Origin: Marinicellulosiphila megalodicopiae | Lineage (GTDB): Bacteria; Pseudomonadota; Gammaproteobacteria; Pseudomonadales; Natronospirillaceae | Assembly: GCF_045862395.1 (NCBI RefSeq) | Contig: NZ_AP023087.1 | Location: 3,844,001-3,908,000 of the forward strand | Reading direction: 5' to 3' | DNA length: 64,000 nt | Part shown: positions 37,299 to 44,978 of the stretch, piece after piece | Position numbering within the stretch: the stretch's first letter is position 1 | How the letters are laid out: each line of letters begins with the position of its first letter | The notes under the pieces: generated by a model | What the model saw: the letters and a program-made list of their open reading frames with translations, nothing else | What the model was told of the DNA's origin: nothing | Database searches by the model: none | Translations under genes and position numbers: made by a program

Positions 37299-37416
37299 GT
37301 AGGCTCGGGATTCATCGTCACAAGGATGTGACTTATTAGAATTGCGCAGGAGCACGCATTCGTTCCGAGAGAACCTCCTGTTTTGTTTGTTTTTTCGGAA
37401 TAAATCCCGAACCTAC
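37299..37416 (+). repeat. Hairpin repeat A upstream of the isc operon
   Basis: Bounded by a 14-base inverted repeat, GTAGGCTCGGGATT (37299-37312) and AATCCCGAACCTAC (37403-37416), with one mismatch. Inside are a small hairpin GTCACAAGGATGTGAC (37317-37332), and a second one using CAGGAG and CTCCTG with an inner GTTC/GAAC. The element resembles REP/MITE-like dispersed structures. Its AGGA-loop hairpin has the same form as hairpins in the elements at 37466-37681 and 43313-43413. Confidence 0.72.
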
Positions 37417-37465
37417 AGGGTTATCGCTTGTAATATCAATACCAAGGTCACATAAAACTAATAAT

Positions 37466-37681
37466 GAACACATGGATGTGTCATTCGCCAAGGCAATATT
37501 CAAGAAAGGCCCCCTTTTGCCAGAATATTGTCTTGGCTTTTAATTTCTTCAGGGATGAAGGGATTAAACTTAACAGCACATGGATGTGCAATTCGCCAAG
37601 GCTATATTCAAGAAAGGTTTCCTTTCGCCAGAATATTGTCTTGGCTTTTAATTTCTTCAGGGATGAAGGGATTAAACTTAA
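37466..37681 (+). repeat. Tandem duplication of a 108-bp hairpin element
   Basis: Two direct copies, 37466-37573 and 37574-37681, differ at few positions. Each copy carries CACATGGATGTG (37469 and 37577), a long inverted repeat GCCAAGGCAATATTC / GAATATTGTCTTGGC (first copy 37487-37537) enclosing CAAGAAAGG and CCTTT, and CTTCAGGGATGAAG (37547 and 37655). A fortuitous reading frame crosses both copies, but its translation simply repeats and is not a credible protein. The array ends four bases before the IscR operator. Confidence 0.85.
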
Positions 37682-37684
37682 AGA

Positions 37685-37717
37685 GTACTTGACTAATTTA
37701 GTCGGGTACTCCAAAAT
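37685..37717 (+). promoter_or_regulatory. Type-1 IscR operator overlapping the isc promoter
   Basis: The 25-base dyad at 37685-37709, with core TTGACTAATTTAGTCGGG, fits the known type-1 IscR consensus (ATASYYGACT, RWWWY, AGTCRRSTAT): GACT and AGTC are both intact around an AT spacer, flanked by GTAC on each side. TTGACT (37689-37694) can also be the -35 box, and CAAAAT (37712-37717), 17 bases on, a weak -10. The iscR ATG is 34 bases downstream. Expected behaviour: repression by [2Fe-2S]-IscR. Confidence 0.85.
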
Positions 37718-37751
37718 TCACTTAAATTAAGACCTGATTCCTTGAGCCAAT

Positions 37752-38231
37752 ATGAAGCTTACTACCAAAGGCCGTTATGCGGTCACTGCGATTTTAGATT
37801 TAGCCTTGCATGAAACGCATGGTCCTACGACGCTGGCTGATATTTCTGTGCGCCAAGGCATTTCTCTTTCCTATCTTGAACAATTATTTGCTAAAATGCG
37901 CCGCTCAAAACTGGTGGACTCTACTAGAGGCCCAGGTGGCGGTTATCGCCTAGCTCGTGCTAAACATGAAATATCCGTTGTAGACATCGTTGATTCGGTC
38001 AATGAGTCGATACAAGTCACTAAATGTGAAGGTAAAGGCGGATGTGACAATGGCGAAATGTGCCTAACTCACGAGCTTTGGAACGATTTAAGCGAGCAAA
38101 TCAATCAGTATTTACTAGCAATTACTGTTGAAGATTTAATTAAACGACCAGAAATTTTATCACTTTCGGCTAAGCAAGATCAGCGAGTATTAAAAGCCGC
38201 TGACGCGATCCCCGTGAGTGAACGTATTTAA
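37752..38231 (+). CDS. iscR: Fe-S cluster regulator IscR
   Basis: 159 residues of the Rrf2 family: MKLTTKGRYAVTAILDLALHE, the helix-turn-helix SVRQGISLSYLEQLFAKMRR, GPGGGYRLAR and the three cluster-binding Cys in KCEGKGGCDNGEMCLTH (spacing C-x5-C-x5-C as in E. coli). It senses Fe-S status and controls the operon from the dyad just upstream. No strong Shine-Dalgarno is visible. iscS follows after only 13 bases. Confidence 0.96.
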   Translation: MKLTTKGRYAVTAILDLALHETHGPTTLADISVRQGISLSYLEQLFAKMRRSKLVDSTRGPGGGYRLARAKHEISVVDIVDSVNESIQVTKCEGKGGCDNGEMCLTHELWNDLSEQINQYLLAITVEDLIKRPEILSLSAKQDQRVLKAADAIPVSERI

Positions 38232-38244
38232 TGTGGAGCAATAC

Positions 38245-39459
38245 ATGAAACTGCCTATTTATTTTGACTATTCAGCTACTACCCCAGTAGATGAGCGCGT
38301 TGCCAAGAAAATGATCGACTGCCTAACTTTTGAAGGCAACTTTGGTAACCCCGCTTCTCGTTCTCACTTTTTTGGATGGCAAGCAGAAGAAGCAGTTGAA
38401 AATGCTCGACGCGATGTTGCTGACCTAATTGGCGCCGATCCTCGTGAAATCGTTTGGACATCAGGTGCAACTGAATCAAACAACCTAGCGATTAAAGGTG
38501 CAGCGCATTTTTATAGCAAAAAAGGTAAACACATCATTACAAGCGCAATTGAGCATAAAGCCGTATTAGATACGTGCCGCCAATTAGAGCGTGAAGGTTA
38601 TGAAGTAACGTATTTAAACCCTAACTCTGACGGCATCACAACAGTTGAAAGCGTTAAAGAAGCGGTTCGTGAAGATACCATCGTTGTATCGATCATGCAT
38701 GTAAACAACGAAATCGGCACCATCAATGATGTGGCTTCAATCGGTGAATTCTGCCGTAGCAAAAAGATCATCTTCCATGTCGATGCTGCGCAATCTGCAG
38801 GTAAAATCGACGTAGACGCTAAAGCGATGAACATTGATTTATTGTCTTTATCAGCACATAAAATGTACGGACCTAAAGGCATCGGTGCATTATTTGTTAA
38901 CCGTAAGCCACGTGTTCGTTTAGAAGCGTTGATTCACGGTGGCGGCCATGAGCGTGGTATGCGTTCTGGTACGTTAGCGACTCACCAAATTGTGGGTATG
39001 GGCGAAGCGGCTAAAATCGCAAAAGCGGAAATACCTGCTGAACAAGTTAAATTAAAAGCACTTCGTGATCGTTTTTGGAATGGTGTTTCGCACATCGAAC
39101 AAACGTTCATTAACGGCAGCCCAACTAACCGTGTACCGGGTAACTTAAATGTGAGTTTCAACTTTGTTGAAGGCGAATCATTATTAATGGCTTTAAAAGA
39201 CCTAGCGGTTTCTTCTGGCTCTGCTTGTACTTCTGCTTCATTAGAGCCGTCTTATGTATTACGCGCTTTAGGTTTGTCTGACGAACTAGCGCACAGTTCA
39301 TTACGTTTTGGTTTTGGTCGTTACACAACCGAAGAAGATGTGGATTACGCGGTTAAGCAAATTGAAGTGGCTATTACAAAATTACGTGACCTGTCTCCTT
39401 TATGGGACATGTTCAAAGATGGCGTAGACCTTAGCAAAGTAAAATGGGCTGCCCACTAA
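38245..39459 (+). CDS. iscS: Cysteine desulfurase IscS
   Basis: IscS removes sulfur from cysteine (PLP-dependent) for Fe-S clusters and tRNA thiolation. Starting at the ATG at 38245 gives 404 residues, the E. coli length (MKLPIYFDYSATTPVDERV). Seen: TSGATESNNLAIKG, HVDAAQSAGK, the PLP Lys in LSLSAHKMYGPKGIG and the catalytic Cys loop SSGSACTSASLEPSYVLRALG. A longer frame from 38218 would enter iscR and is unlikely. Confidence 0.96.
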   Translation: MKLPIYFDYSATTPVDERVAKKMIDCLTFEGNFGNPASRSHFFGWQAEEAVENARRDVADLIGADPREIVWTSGATESNNLAIKGAAHFYSKKGKHIITSAIEHKAVLDTCRQLEREGYEVTYLNPNSDGITTVESVKEAVREDTIVVSIMHVNNEIGTINDVASIGEFCRSKKIIFHVDAAQSAGKIDVDAKAMNIDLLSLSAHKMYGPKGIGALFVNRKPRVRLEALIHGGGHERGMRSGTLATHQIVGMGEAAKIAKAEIPAEQVKLKALRDRFWNGVSHIEQTFINGSPTNRVPGNLNVSFNFVEGESLLMALKDLAVSSGSACTSASLEPSYVLRALGLSDELAHSSLRFGFGRYTTEEDVDYAVKQIEVAITKLRDLSPLWDMFKDGVDLSKVKWAAH

Positions 39460-39477
39460 TCAGTTTTTAATTTTTGA

Positions 39478-39538
39478 AAATCGTTTTTATGTAAAAGCGA
39501 TTTCTAACCCCGAATAAAAAATGGTGTGCAACCACACC
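39478..39538 (+). promoter_or_regulatory. Two RNA hairpins in the iscS-iscU intercistron
   Basis: First stem: AAATCG plus T-run (39478-39488) with AAAAGCGATTT (39493-39503). Second: GGTGTG CAAC CACACC (39523-39538), perfect six-base stem, immediately followed by the strong iscU ribosome site AGGAG. Such stems could set relative stability of the iscRS and downstream mRNA parts; in E. coli this same junction is the processing point in RyhB-mediated decay. The role here is inference. Confidence 0.6.
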
Positions 39539-39552
39539 GCAGGAGAATAAAA

Positions 39553-39939
39553 ATGGCTTATAGCGAAAAAGTAATCGATCATTACGAAAACCCACGCAAC
39601 GTTGGTAAATTAGACGACACTGACGAAAATGTTGGTACTGGCATGGTCGGCGCACCAGCATGTGGTGACGTGATGCGTTTGCAAATTCAAGTTGGCGATG
39701 ACGGCATCATTCAAGATGCTAAATTCAAAACTTACGGTTGTGGTTCTGCCATTGCATCAAGCTCGTTAGTAACTGAGTGGATGAAAGGCAAGTCAGTTGA
39801 TGAAGCAGCAACTATTAAAAACTCTGCAATTTCTGAAGAATTAGCATTACCGCCAGTTAAAATTCACTGCTCTGTATTGGCAGAAGATGCGATTGCTGCT
39901 GCAATTGCTGACTACCGTACAAAGCAAAGCAACAAGTAA
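39553..39939 (+). CDS. iscU: Fe-S scaffold protein IscU
   Basis: 128 residues, the same length as E. coli. MAYSEKVIDHYENPRNVG, the first Cys in VGAPACGDVMRLQI, the second in YGCGSAIASSSLVTEW, the HscA-recognition LPPVK and the third Cys in IHCSVLAEDAI are all present. AGGAG precedes the ATG at 39553. Clusters are assembled here from IscS sulfur and transferred with HscA/HscB. Confidence 0.97.
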   Translation: MAYSEKVIDHYENPRNVGKLDDTDENVGTGMVGAPACGDVMRLQIQVGDDGIIQDAKFKTYGCGSAIASSSLVTEWMKGKSVDEAATIKNSAISEELALPPVKIHCSVLAEDAIAAAIADYRTKQSNK

Positions 39940-39948
39940 GGTAGTTTT

Positions 39949-40272
39949 ATGGCTGTCACAGTAACTGAACCTGCTGCGCAACATATTCAAAAGCAAATAA
40001 GCTCGCGCGGCAAAGGCATTGGTATTCGTCTTGGTGTAAAAACATCAGGCTGTTCGGGTATGGCTTACGTACTTGAATTTGTGGATTCCACAAACGACGA
40101 AGACGAAGTATTCCAACAATATGGCGTACAAGTAATTGTTGATAAAAAATCCCTGTCTTATTTAGACGGCACGCAATTAGACTTTAAAAAAGAAGGTCTA
40201 AATGAAGGGTTTGAATTTTCAAACCCAAACGTTGCTGGCGAATGTGGATGTGGCGAAAGCTTTAGCGTCTAG
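39949..40272 (+). CDS. iscA: Fe-S carrier IscA
   Basis: 107 residues of the A-type carrier family, with the three Cys in GVKTSGCSGMAY and AGECGCGESF. ISSRGKGIGIRLGVKTSGC and VIVDKKSLSYLDGTQLDF are typical. Position between iscU and hscB decides IscA rather than ErpA or SufA. It is 9 bases after iscU. Confidence 0.95.
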   Translation: MAVTVTEPAAQHIQKQISSRGKGIGIRLGVKTSGCSGMAYVLEFVDSTNDEDEVFQQYGVQVIVDKKSLSYLDGTQLDFKKEGLNEGFEFSNPNVAGECGCGESFSV

Positions 40273-40330
40273 GGGCGTAACTATTTTGCTTGCGCCCAAT
40301 TTTGCGCATGACTTCGTTAAAAAATAATCA

Positions 40331-40356
40331 CTTACCTTTGTAAGCTTTTATTTTTT
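40331..40356 (+). terminator. Weak internal terminator between iscA and hscB
   Basis: CTTAC CTTT GTAAG followed by CTTTTATTTTTT. The five-base stem is weak, so it could reduce rather than stop transcription into hscB-hscA-fdx. Confidence 0.4.
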
Positions 40357-40431
40357 GACTTGTTCTGCACAAAATTAGTCGCCATCTAAATAGCCACTAA
40401 TTAGTCTTAGTATTACTTTTTAGGCAATGTA

Positions 40432-40965
40432 ATGAATAGCCAGAATATTTTAAATTCGTCCAACTACTTTGAGTTATTTGAATTAACCGAAGGTTTTGAG
40501 ATTGATATCAACGAGCTTAATGCTCGTTTTCGTTTTTTACAAAAGGCGGTTCACCCAGATCAACACGCAATGGGTACCAGTAAAGAACAACTCTTAGCGC
40601 AACAATTAAGCGCTAAAACGAACGATGGTTACCAAACTCTAAAAACGCCTTTGTTGCGTTATCGTTATTTATTATCCCTTAAAGGGTTAGAGTTTAAAGA
40701 GCACACGCACAAAGATGCAGGCTTTTTAATGTTGCAAATGCAACTGCGCGAAGACTTAAGTGAAATAGACATTCACGCCAATGATGTCGACGCTAAAATC
40801 GATGCATTTAATGAGCAATTGCAAAACATGATCACCAATCAAACCGGTGCATTTAAAAACGCATACCTCGCTCAAGATTATAATGGCGCTTACAACGAAG
40901 TGGTCAAACTGACTTTCTTTGAAAAGTTAAAACAAGATGTAGAACGTCTTGAAGACCAACTTTAA
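40432..40965 (+). CDS. hscB: Co-chaperone HscB
   Basis: 177 residues, a J-protein. The N-terminal J-domain has NYFELFELTEGF and the HPD motif in FRFLQKAVHPDQHAM. The C-terminal three-helix part (AGFLMLQMQLREDLSEID) binds IscU. Length matches E. coli HscB (171). The gene is 159 bases after iscA, a longer gap than usual, containing the weak internal terminator noted above. Confidence 0.94.
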   Translation: MNSQNILNSSNYFELFELTEGFEIDINELNARFRFLQKAVHPDQHAMGTSKEQLLAQQLSAKTNDGYQTLKTPLLRYRYLLSLKGLEFKEHTHKDAGFLMLQMQLREDLSEIDIHANDVDAKIDAFNEQLQNMITNQTGAFKNAYLAQDYNGAYNEVVKLTFFEKLKQDVERLEDQL

Positions 40966-41048
40966 CCCTAATGATAAAACGTAAATCATTAACCGTTGTC
41001 ACGACCAAAAATTAAATATTCAAAATTAAAGAGCAGAATTAGATTCCT

Positions 41049-42905
41049 ATGGCTTTACTACAAATTGCAGAACCCGGTCAAAGTGCAGACCCACACCAAC
41101 ACAAACACGCTGTTGGTATTGATTTAGGTACAACTAACTCATTAGTGGCTGTCATGCGTTCAGCGACAGCAACCGCATTGCCTGACGAACAAAACAGAGT
41201 GTCACTCCCTTCTGTTGTGCGTTACCTTGAAAATGGCGAAATTGTTGTGGGCTATGATGCCAAACAACAAGCTCAACTTGATCCACTAAACACATTAGTG
41301 TCGATCAAACGTTGTATGGGCCGAGGCCTTGAAGACGTAAAAGATATGCCATACGAATTTGAAGACAGCCAAGAAGGCATGGTTCAAATTAAAACCGTTC
41401 AAGGTAATAAATCACCTGTTGAAGTCAGCGCACAAATATTAAAAGTATTAGCAAAACGCGCAGAGCTTTCTGTTGGCGGCAAGCTAGATGGCGTGGTCAT
41501 TACCGTACCTGCATATTTTGACGAAGCACAACGCCAAGCCACAAAAGATGCTGCAAAAGTAGCAGGTTTACATGTTTTACGTTTAATTAATGAGCCAACG
41601 GCTGCTGCCATTGCTTATGGTTTACAAAGCCAACACACTGGCCACATTGCTGTTTACGATTTAGGTGGCGGTACATTTGATGTGTCTGTTTTAAATCTAA
41701 ACGCAGGTGTGTTTGAAGTATTATCCACAGGTGGCGACACTGCACTGGGTGGTGACGATTTTGACTTAGCACTTGTTGAATACTTCAAGAAAAAAGCAAA
41801 CATTGGCGAAAAATTAACCCCAAGTGAACGCAGACATCTACTTACTGAAGCATGCCGAGTAAAAGAAGCATTAGGCTTTGAGAAAAAAGTACTAGCGCGC
41901 TTTTCAACAACTCAAGGTAGCTGGCAAGGCCATGTAAGCTTAGAAGAATTTAACGAATTAATTTTACCATTAGTTGTAAAAACCATTCGTACCATTAAAC
42001 GCGTAATAAAAGATTCGGGTTTAAGCAAAGATCAGATTGATCAAATTGTAATGGTCGGTGGTTCAACCAGAACCAAATTAGTACGCGAAAAAGTCAGCGA
42101 GTTTTTTGAAAAAGACGTTTTGACAAGCATCAACCCAGACGAAGTGGTTGCATTAGGTGCTGCTAAACAAGCAGACTTATTAGTTGGTAACGCAAGCAGT
42201 GACGAATTATTATTACTTGATGTGTGTCCACTTTCATTAGGTATTGAAACAATGGGCGGTTTGGTTGAAAAAATCGTTAACCGAAATACAACTATTCCCG
42301 TTGCCCGTGCTCAAGAATTTACGACATTTAAAGACGGCCAAACTGCTATGGCAGTTCATGTTGTTCAAGGCGAACGTGACATGGTCAGTGACTGTCGCTC
42401 ACTTGCACGTTTTGAATTACGTGGTATTCCACCGATGGCTGCGGGTGCTGCAAAAATTAAAGTCACCTACCAAATTGATGCCGACGGCATTTTAACGGTC
42501 AGTGCAGTAGAAAGTATCAGTGGCATATCAAGTGAAATTACAGTAAAACCTTCTTTTGGTTTAGACGATGACACCGTGATTCAAATGCTACAAGACTCGC
42601 AATCCTTTGCTGACGAAGACAAAGACGCGCGCCAACTTGCTGAGACTCGTGTTGAAGCAGAACGCGTGATTGAAGCGATCAGTGCAGCGCTTAAAAAAGA
42701 CGGCAAAGCATTATTAAATGAAGAAGAATTTAATAACTTAGATTTAACCGTTGCTGAATTAAAAATGGTTTTGTACAAGCAAGATGAAAAAACCATTCGC
42801 CAGAAAATGGATCAATTAACCCATGACAGTGACGAATTTGCACAACGCAGAATGAATGCAGGCGTAAAAGCAGTGCTAACTGGAAAGTCAGTAAACGAAA
42901 TTTAA
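41049..42905 (+). CDS. hscA: Fe-S chaperone HscA
   Basis: 618-residue specialised Hsp70: nucleotide-binding domain with VGIDLGTTNSLVAVMRS, VITVPAYFDEAQRQATKDAAKVAGL, RLINEPTAAAIAYGL, DLGGGTFDVSVL and VGGSTRT. The substrate domain begins VCPLSLGIETMGG. Missing the acidic EEVD-like tail of DnaK, as expected. With HscB it drives cluster release from IscU. Length is equal to E. coli HscA (616). Confidence 0.96.
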   Translation: MALLQIAEPGQSADPHQHKHAVGIDLGTTNSLVAVMRSATATALPDEQNRVSLPSVVRYLENGEIVVGYDAKQQAQLDPLNTLVSIKRCMGRGLEDVKDMPYEFEDSQEGMVQIKTVQGNKSPVEVSAQILKVLAKRAELSVGGKLDGVVITVPAYFDEAQRQATKDAAKVAGLHVLRLINEPTAAAIAYGLQSQHTGHIAVYDLGGGTFDVSVLNLNAGVFEVLSTGGDTALGGDDFDLALVEYFKKKANIGEKLTPSERRHLLTEACRVKEALGFEKKVLARFSTTQGSWQGHVSLEEFNELILPLVVKTIRTIKRVIKDSGLSKDQIDQIVMVGGSTRTKLVREKVSEFFEKDVLTSINPDEVVALGAAKQADLLVGNASSDELLLLDVCPLSLGIETMGGLVEKIVNRNTTIPVARAQEFTTFKDGQTAMAVHVVQGERDMVSDCRSLARFELRGIPPMAAGAAKIKVTYQIDADGILTVSAVESISGISSEITVKPSFGLDDDTVIQMLQDSQSFADEDKDARQLAETRVEAERVIEAISAALKKDGKALLNEEEFNNLDLTVAELKMVLYKQDEKTIRQKMDQLTHDSDEFAQRRMNAGVKAVLTGKSVNEI

Positions 42906-42969
42906 ACACCCTATTATTTAAACTAATCCGTTTTTTAAAACAGATTAAAAAATTTATAAGAGAATCAAC

Positions 42970-43308
42970 ATGCCAAAAATCGTATTTTTACCTAACGAAG
43001 ATCTTTGCCCTGAAGGTAAAGTGATTGAAGCAAAACCCGGTCAAACTATTTGCCAAGCCGCATTAGCCAATGACATTGATATCGAACATGCCTGTGAAAT
43101 GTCATGTGCATGTACAACCTGTCACGTTGTTGTACGCGAAGGGTTTGATTCATTAGAAGAAGCGGACGAGTTAGAAGAAGATTATTTAGACAAAGCTTGG
43201 GGCTTAGAGCCAGACAGCCGTTTAAGTTGTCAGGCGATTGTTACTGATAAAGACTTAATTGTAGAAGTACCAAAATATACTATTAACCAAGTTAAAGAGA
43301 ATCACTAG
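42970..43308 (+). CDS. fdx: [2Fe-2S] ferredoxin, adrenodoxin type
   Basis: 112 residues. Cluster Cys are seen in HACEMSCACTTCHV (three Cys) and LSCQAI (fourth), with REGFDSLEEADELEEDYLDKAWGLEPDSRLSC between. Provides electrons for cluster building. Starts with MPKIVFLPNEDLCPEG. The usual iscX does not follow; a hairpin repeat and a WYL regulator come next. Confidence 0.95.
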   Translation: MPKIVFLPNEDLCPEGKVIEAKPGQTICQAALANDIDIEHACEMSCACTTCHVVVREGFDSLEEADELEEDYLDKAWGLEPDSRLSCQAIVTDKDLIVEVPKYTINQVKENH

Positions 43309-43312
43309 TAAG

Positions 43313-43413
43313 TTTAATTTCATCATCCTTGATGAAATTAAAAGCTTGATGAGTATCCTAGCGAAAGGGAACCTTTCTTGGATACTCAGTCGCTAGCTGC
43401 ACATCCTTGTGCT
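43313..43413 (-). repeat. Hairpin repeat C behind the isc operon
   Basis: Read on the minus strand: AGCACAAGGATGTGC (43399-43413), then an inverted repeat GAGTATCC / GGATACTC (43351-43387) enclosing CAAGAAAGG and CCCTTTCGCTAG, then a 13-base perfect stem around AGGA (43313-43342). The block CAAGAAAGG..CCCTTT.GC.AG and the CACA-GGA-TGTG hairpin repeat those in the element upstream of iscR, in inverted orientation relative to the operon. Confidence 0.72.
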
Positions 43414-43500
43414 TTATAGTAAACACAAAATTCCTCCTCCCCTTTTCACCCCCTCATCGTTTATAATCACCATCAATTAAAAAAACAATTTGCTTAATTT

Positions 43501-44178
43501 ATGAGTCGCACCCATCTTTTATTTCAGATCACACAAATCATTCGCAGTCGAAAATTTACAACCGCGCAATATTTAGCAGATCGACTAAATATTTCCACAC
43601 GCAGTGTGTATCGTTATATAAATGAATTAAGTGTGTCGGGCATTCCTATTATCAGCCAGACAGGCAAAGGTTATTGGATAGACGAAAATTTTAACTTAAC
43701 GCCTCTGCACTTATCAGAAGATGAATTAATTGCCCTTAATTTAGGCGCTAAGCTAGTAAAAGCGATTGCTGACCCGTTTTTAGCCGATGCAGCACAACAA
43801 CTATTAGACAAAATACAATCCGTGACACCCAAGTCTAATTTACATTTAATGAGCCAATCTAAAATTCATGCGCCATTGCAATTAATCGAACCGCAAACTG
43901 CAGAGTATTTATCCATCATACGCTTAGCGGTGGATTCAAAAAACAAAATAGAAATTGAATATTCAGATCAACATAATAATTCAACAACCCGAATATTCTG
44001 GCCATTAGCGTTGGCATTTTGGGGAAAAGATTGGACCGTGGCAAGTTGGTGTGAAACTCGCCAAGATTTTAGAGCGTTTAGAATTGACCGTATTCAAAGT
44101 CTTAAAAAACACAAAGCTACTTTTTTGGTTCAACCTGACAAAAACTTAGAAGCCTTTATTGAACAACAACGGTATTAA
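43501..44178 (+). CDS. HTH-WYL transcriptional regulator
   Basis: 225 residues. N-terminal helix-turn-helix (TAQYLADRLNISTRSVYRYINELS, HTH_11) and a WYL domain core with the conserved IEIEYSD and WPLALAFWGKDWTVASWCETRQDFRAFRIDRI. This is the YafY/PafC-like layout; WYL proteins bind nucleic acid or nucleotide ligands and often control stress or defence genes, but no such system is adjacent. TATAAT at 43462-43467 is the probable -10. Confidence 0.88.
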   Translation: MSRTHLLFQITQIIRSRKFTTAQYLADRLNISTRSVYRYINELSVSGIPIISQTGKGYWIDENFNLTPLHLSEDELIALNLGAKLVKAIADPFLADAAQQLLDKIQSVTPKSNLHLMSQSKIHAPLQLIEPQTAEYLSIIRLAVDSKNKIEIEYSDQHNNSTTRIFWPLALAFWGKDWTVASWCETRQDFRAFRIDRIQSLKKHKATFLVQPDKNLEAFIEQQRY

Positions 44179-44897
44179 CTAAATATTTCAAACTGCTCTG
44201 CATTTGGCCAAACTGGTTGAAGTTGTTGATTCACACGTTTTAAATATTCTTTTAATTCAGGTTTATTCTCTGTCACGTTTGATAATTGAATCTTTAAATC
44301 GCACTGCATAAACTGACTTAATATCGCCCAAATAGATAAATCATAATGAGTCATTGCGTCTCCACAAATAAAATCCTGCTGGCTAAGCACTTCACTTAAA
44401 GCGTTCAAATCCTGTTCAATTCTGGCCAATATCAACTTATTTGACAAACGCCCCATTCCTTGACCTTTTAAGGCTGACTTTGCCTGTTTGAACGCTGAGT
44501 TAACAATAAAAGGACGTACAAAAAAAGGAATCCCACCAAAAAAAGCATCGCGTAATTTAGGCCAAACATCTTGATCCATCCATCTAAAATAGACAATTGC
44601 CCAATACACATGTTCTTCCATCATTCTAGAAAATGCATGGCCTTTTGCTAAGTCTAATGATTGGTCATAAACGATGTGATTGTCTTTTAATAACAAATCA
44701 ATAATAAAAGAAGAATCACCGATGCGTGTGCCTTTATATTCAACAAAAGGCACTTTTTGAAAAGGGCCTTGGTTTGGAATCGCGAATTTAGAGGTAAATT
44801 TAATAGACTGCCAATGCATGAAGGCTTCTAACTTCAAGCAAAATGGGCTGGCATTGGGAAGGCCAAATAAAGAGTTGGGTTGGAATAGAGTAATCAT
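44175..44897 (-). CDS. Glutathione S-transferase family protein
   Basis: 240 residues. The N-terminal thioredoxin-like domain has the metaxin/Tom37-like start LFQPNSLFGLPNASPFCLKLEAFMHW with Cys at the first helix, then KVPFVEYKGTRIGDSSFIIDLL, the cis-Pro and SxxI motif. The C-terminal helical domain has DAMTHYDLSIWAILSQF. Substrate unknown. Convergent with the WYL gene; the two 3' ends overlap by 4 bases. Confidence 0.83.
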   Translation of the reverse strand: MITLFQPNSLFGLPNASPFCLKLEAFMHWQSIKFTSKFAIPNQGPFQKVPFVEYKGTRIGDSSFIIDLLLKDNHIVYDQSLDLAKGHAFSRMMEEHVYWAIVYFRWMDQDVWPKLRDAFFGGIPFFVRPFIVNSAFKQAKSALKGQGMGRLSNKLILARIEQDLNALSEVLSQQDFICGDAMTHYDLSIWAILSQFMQCDLKIQLSNVTENKPELKEYLKRVNQQLQPVWPNAEQFEIFS

Positions 44898-44978
44898 GTG
44901 TTTGCCTTAGATAAAAAGAAAACACATAGTATTTGAAAGCTACTGACAACAGGCTGTCAGTAGCTATAAATATATCTT

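Noticed and set aside
37464..37730. An 88-codon plus-strand frame over the tandem repeat, and its antisense partner
   Set aside because: The protein only repeats the DNA duplication (the same 36-residue unit twice), both strands are open, and it spans an inverted repeat and the IscR operator.
37299..37751. A CsrB/RsmY-like small RNA gene in the isc upstream region
   Set aside because: Several GGA-loop hairpins are present, but I found neither a good promoter before 37299 nor a T-run terminator after the repeats, so I do not annotate an ncRNA.
43313..43342. The 13-base stem after fdx as an isc operon terminator
   Set aside because: The stem is strong, but no T-run follows on the plus strand; it belongs to the repeat element instead.
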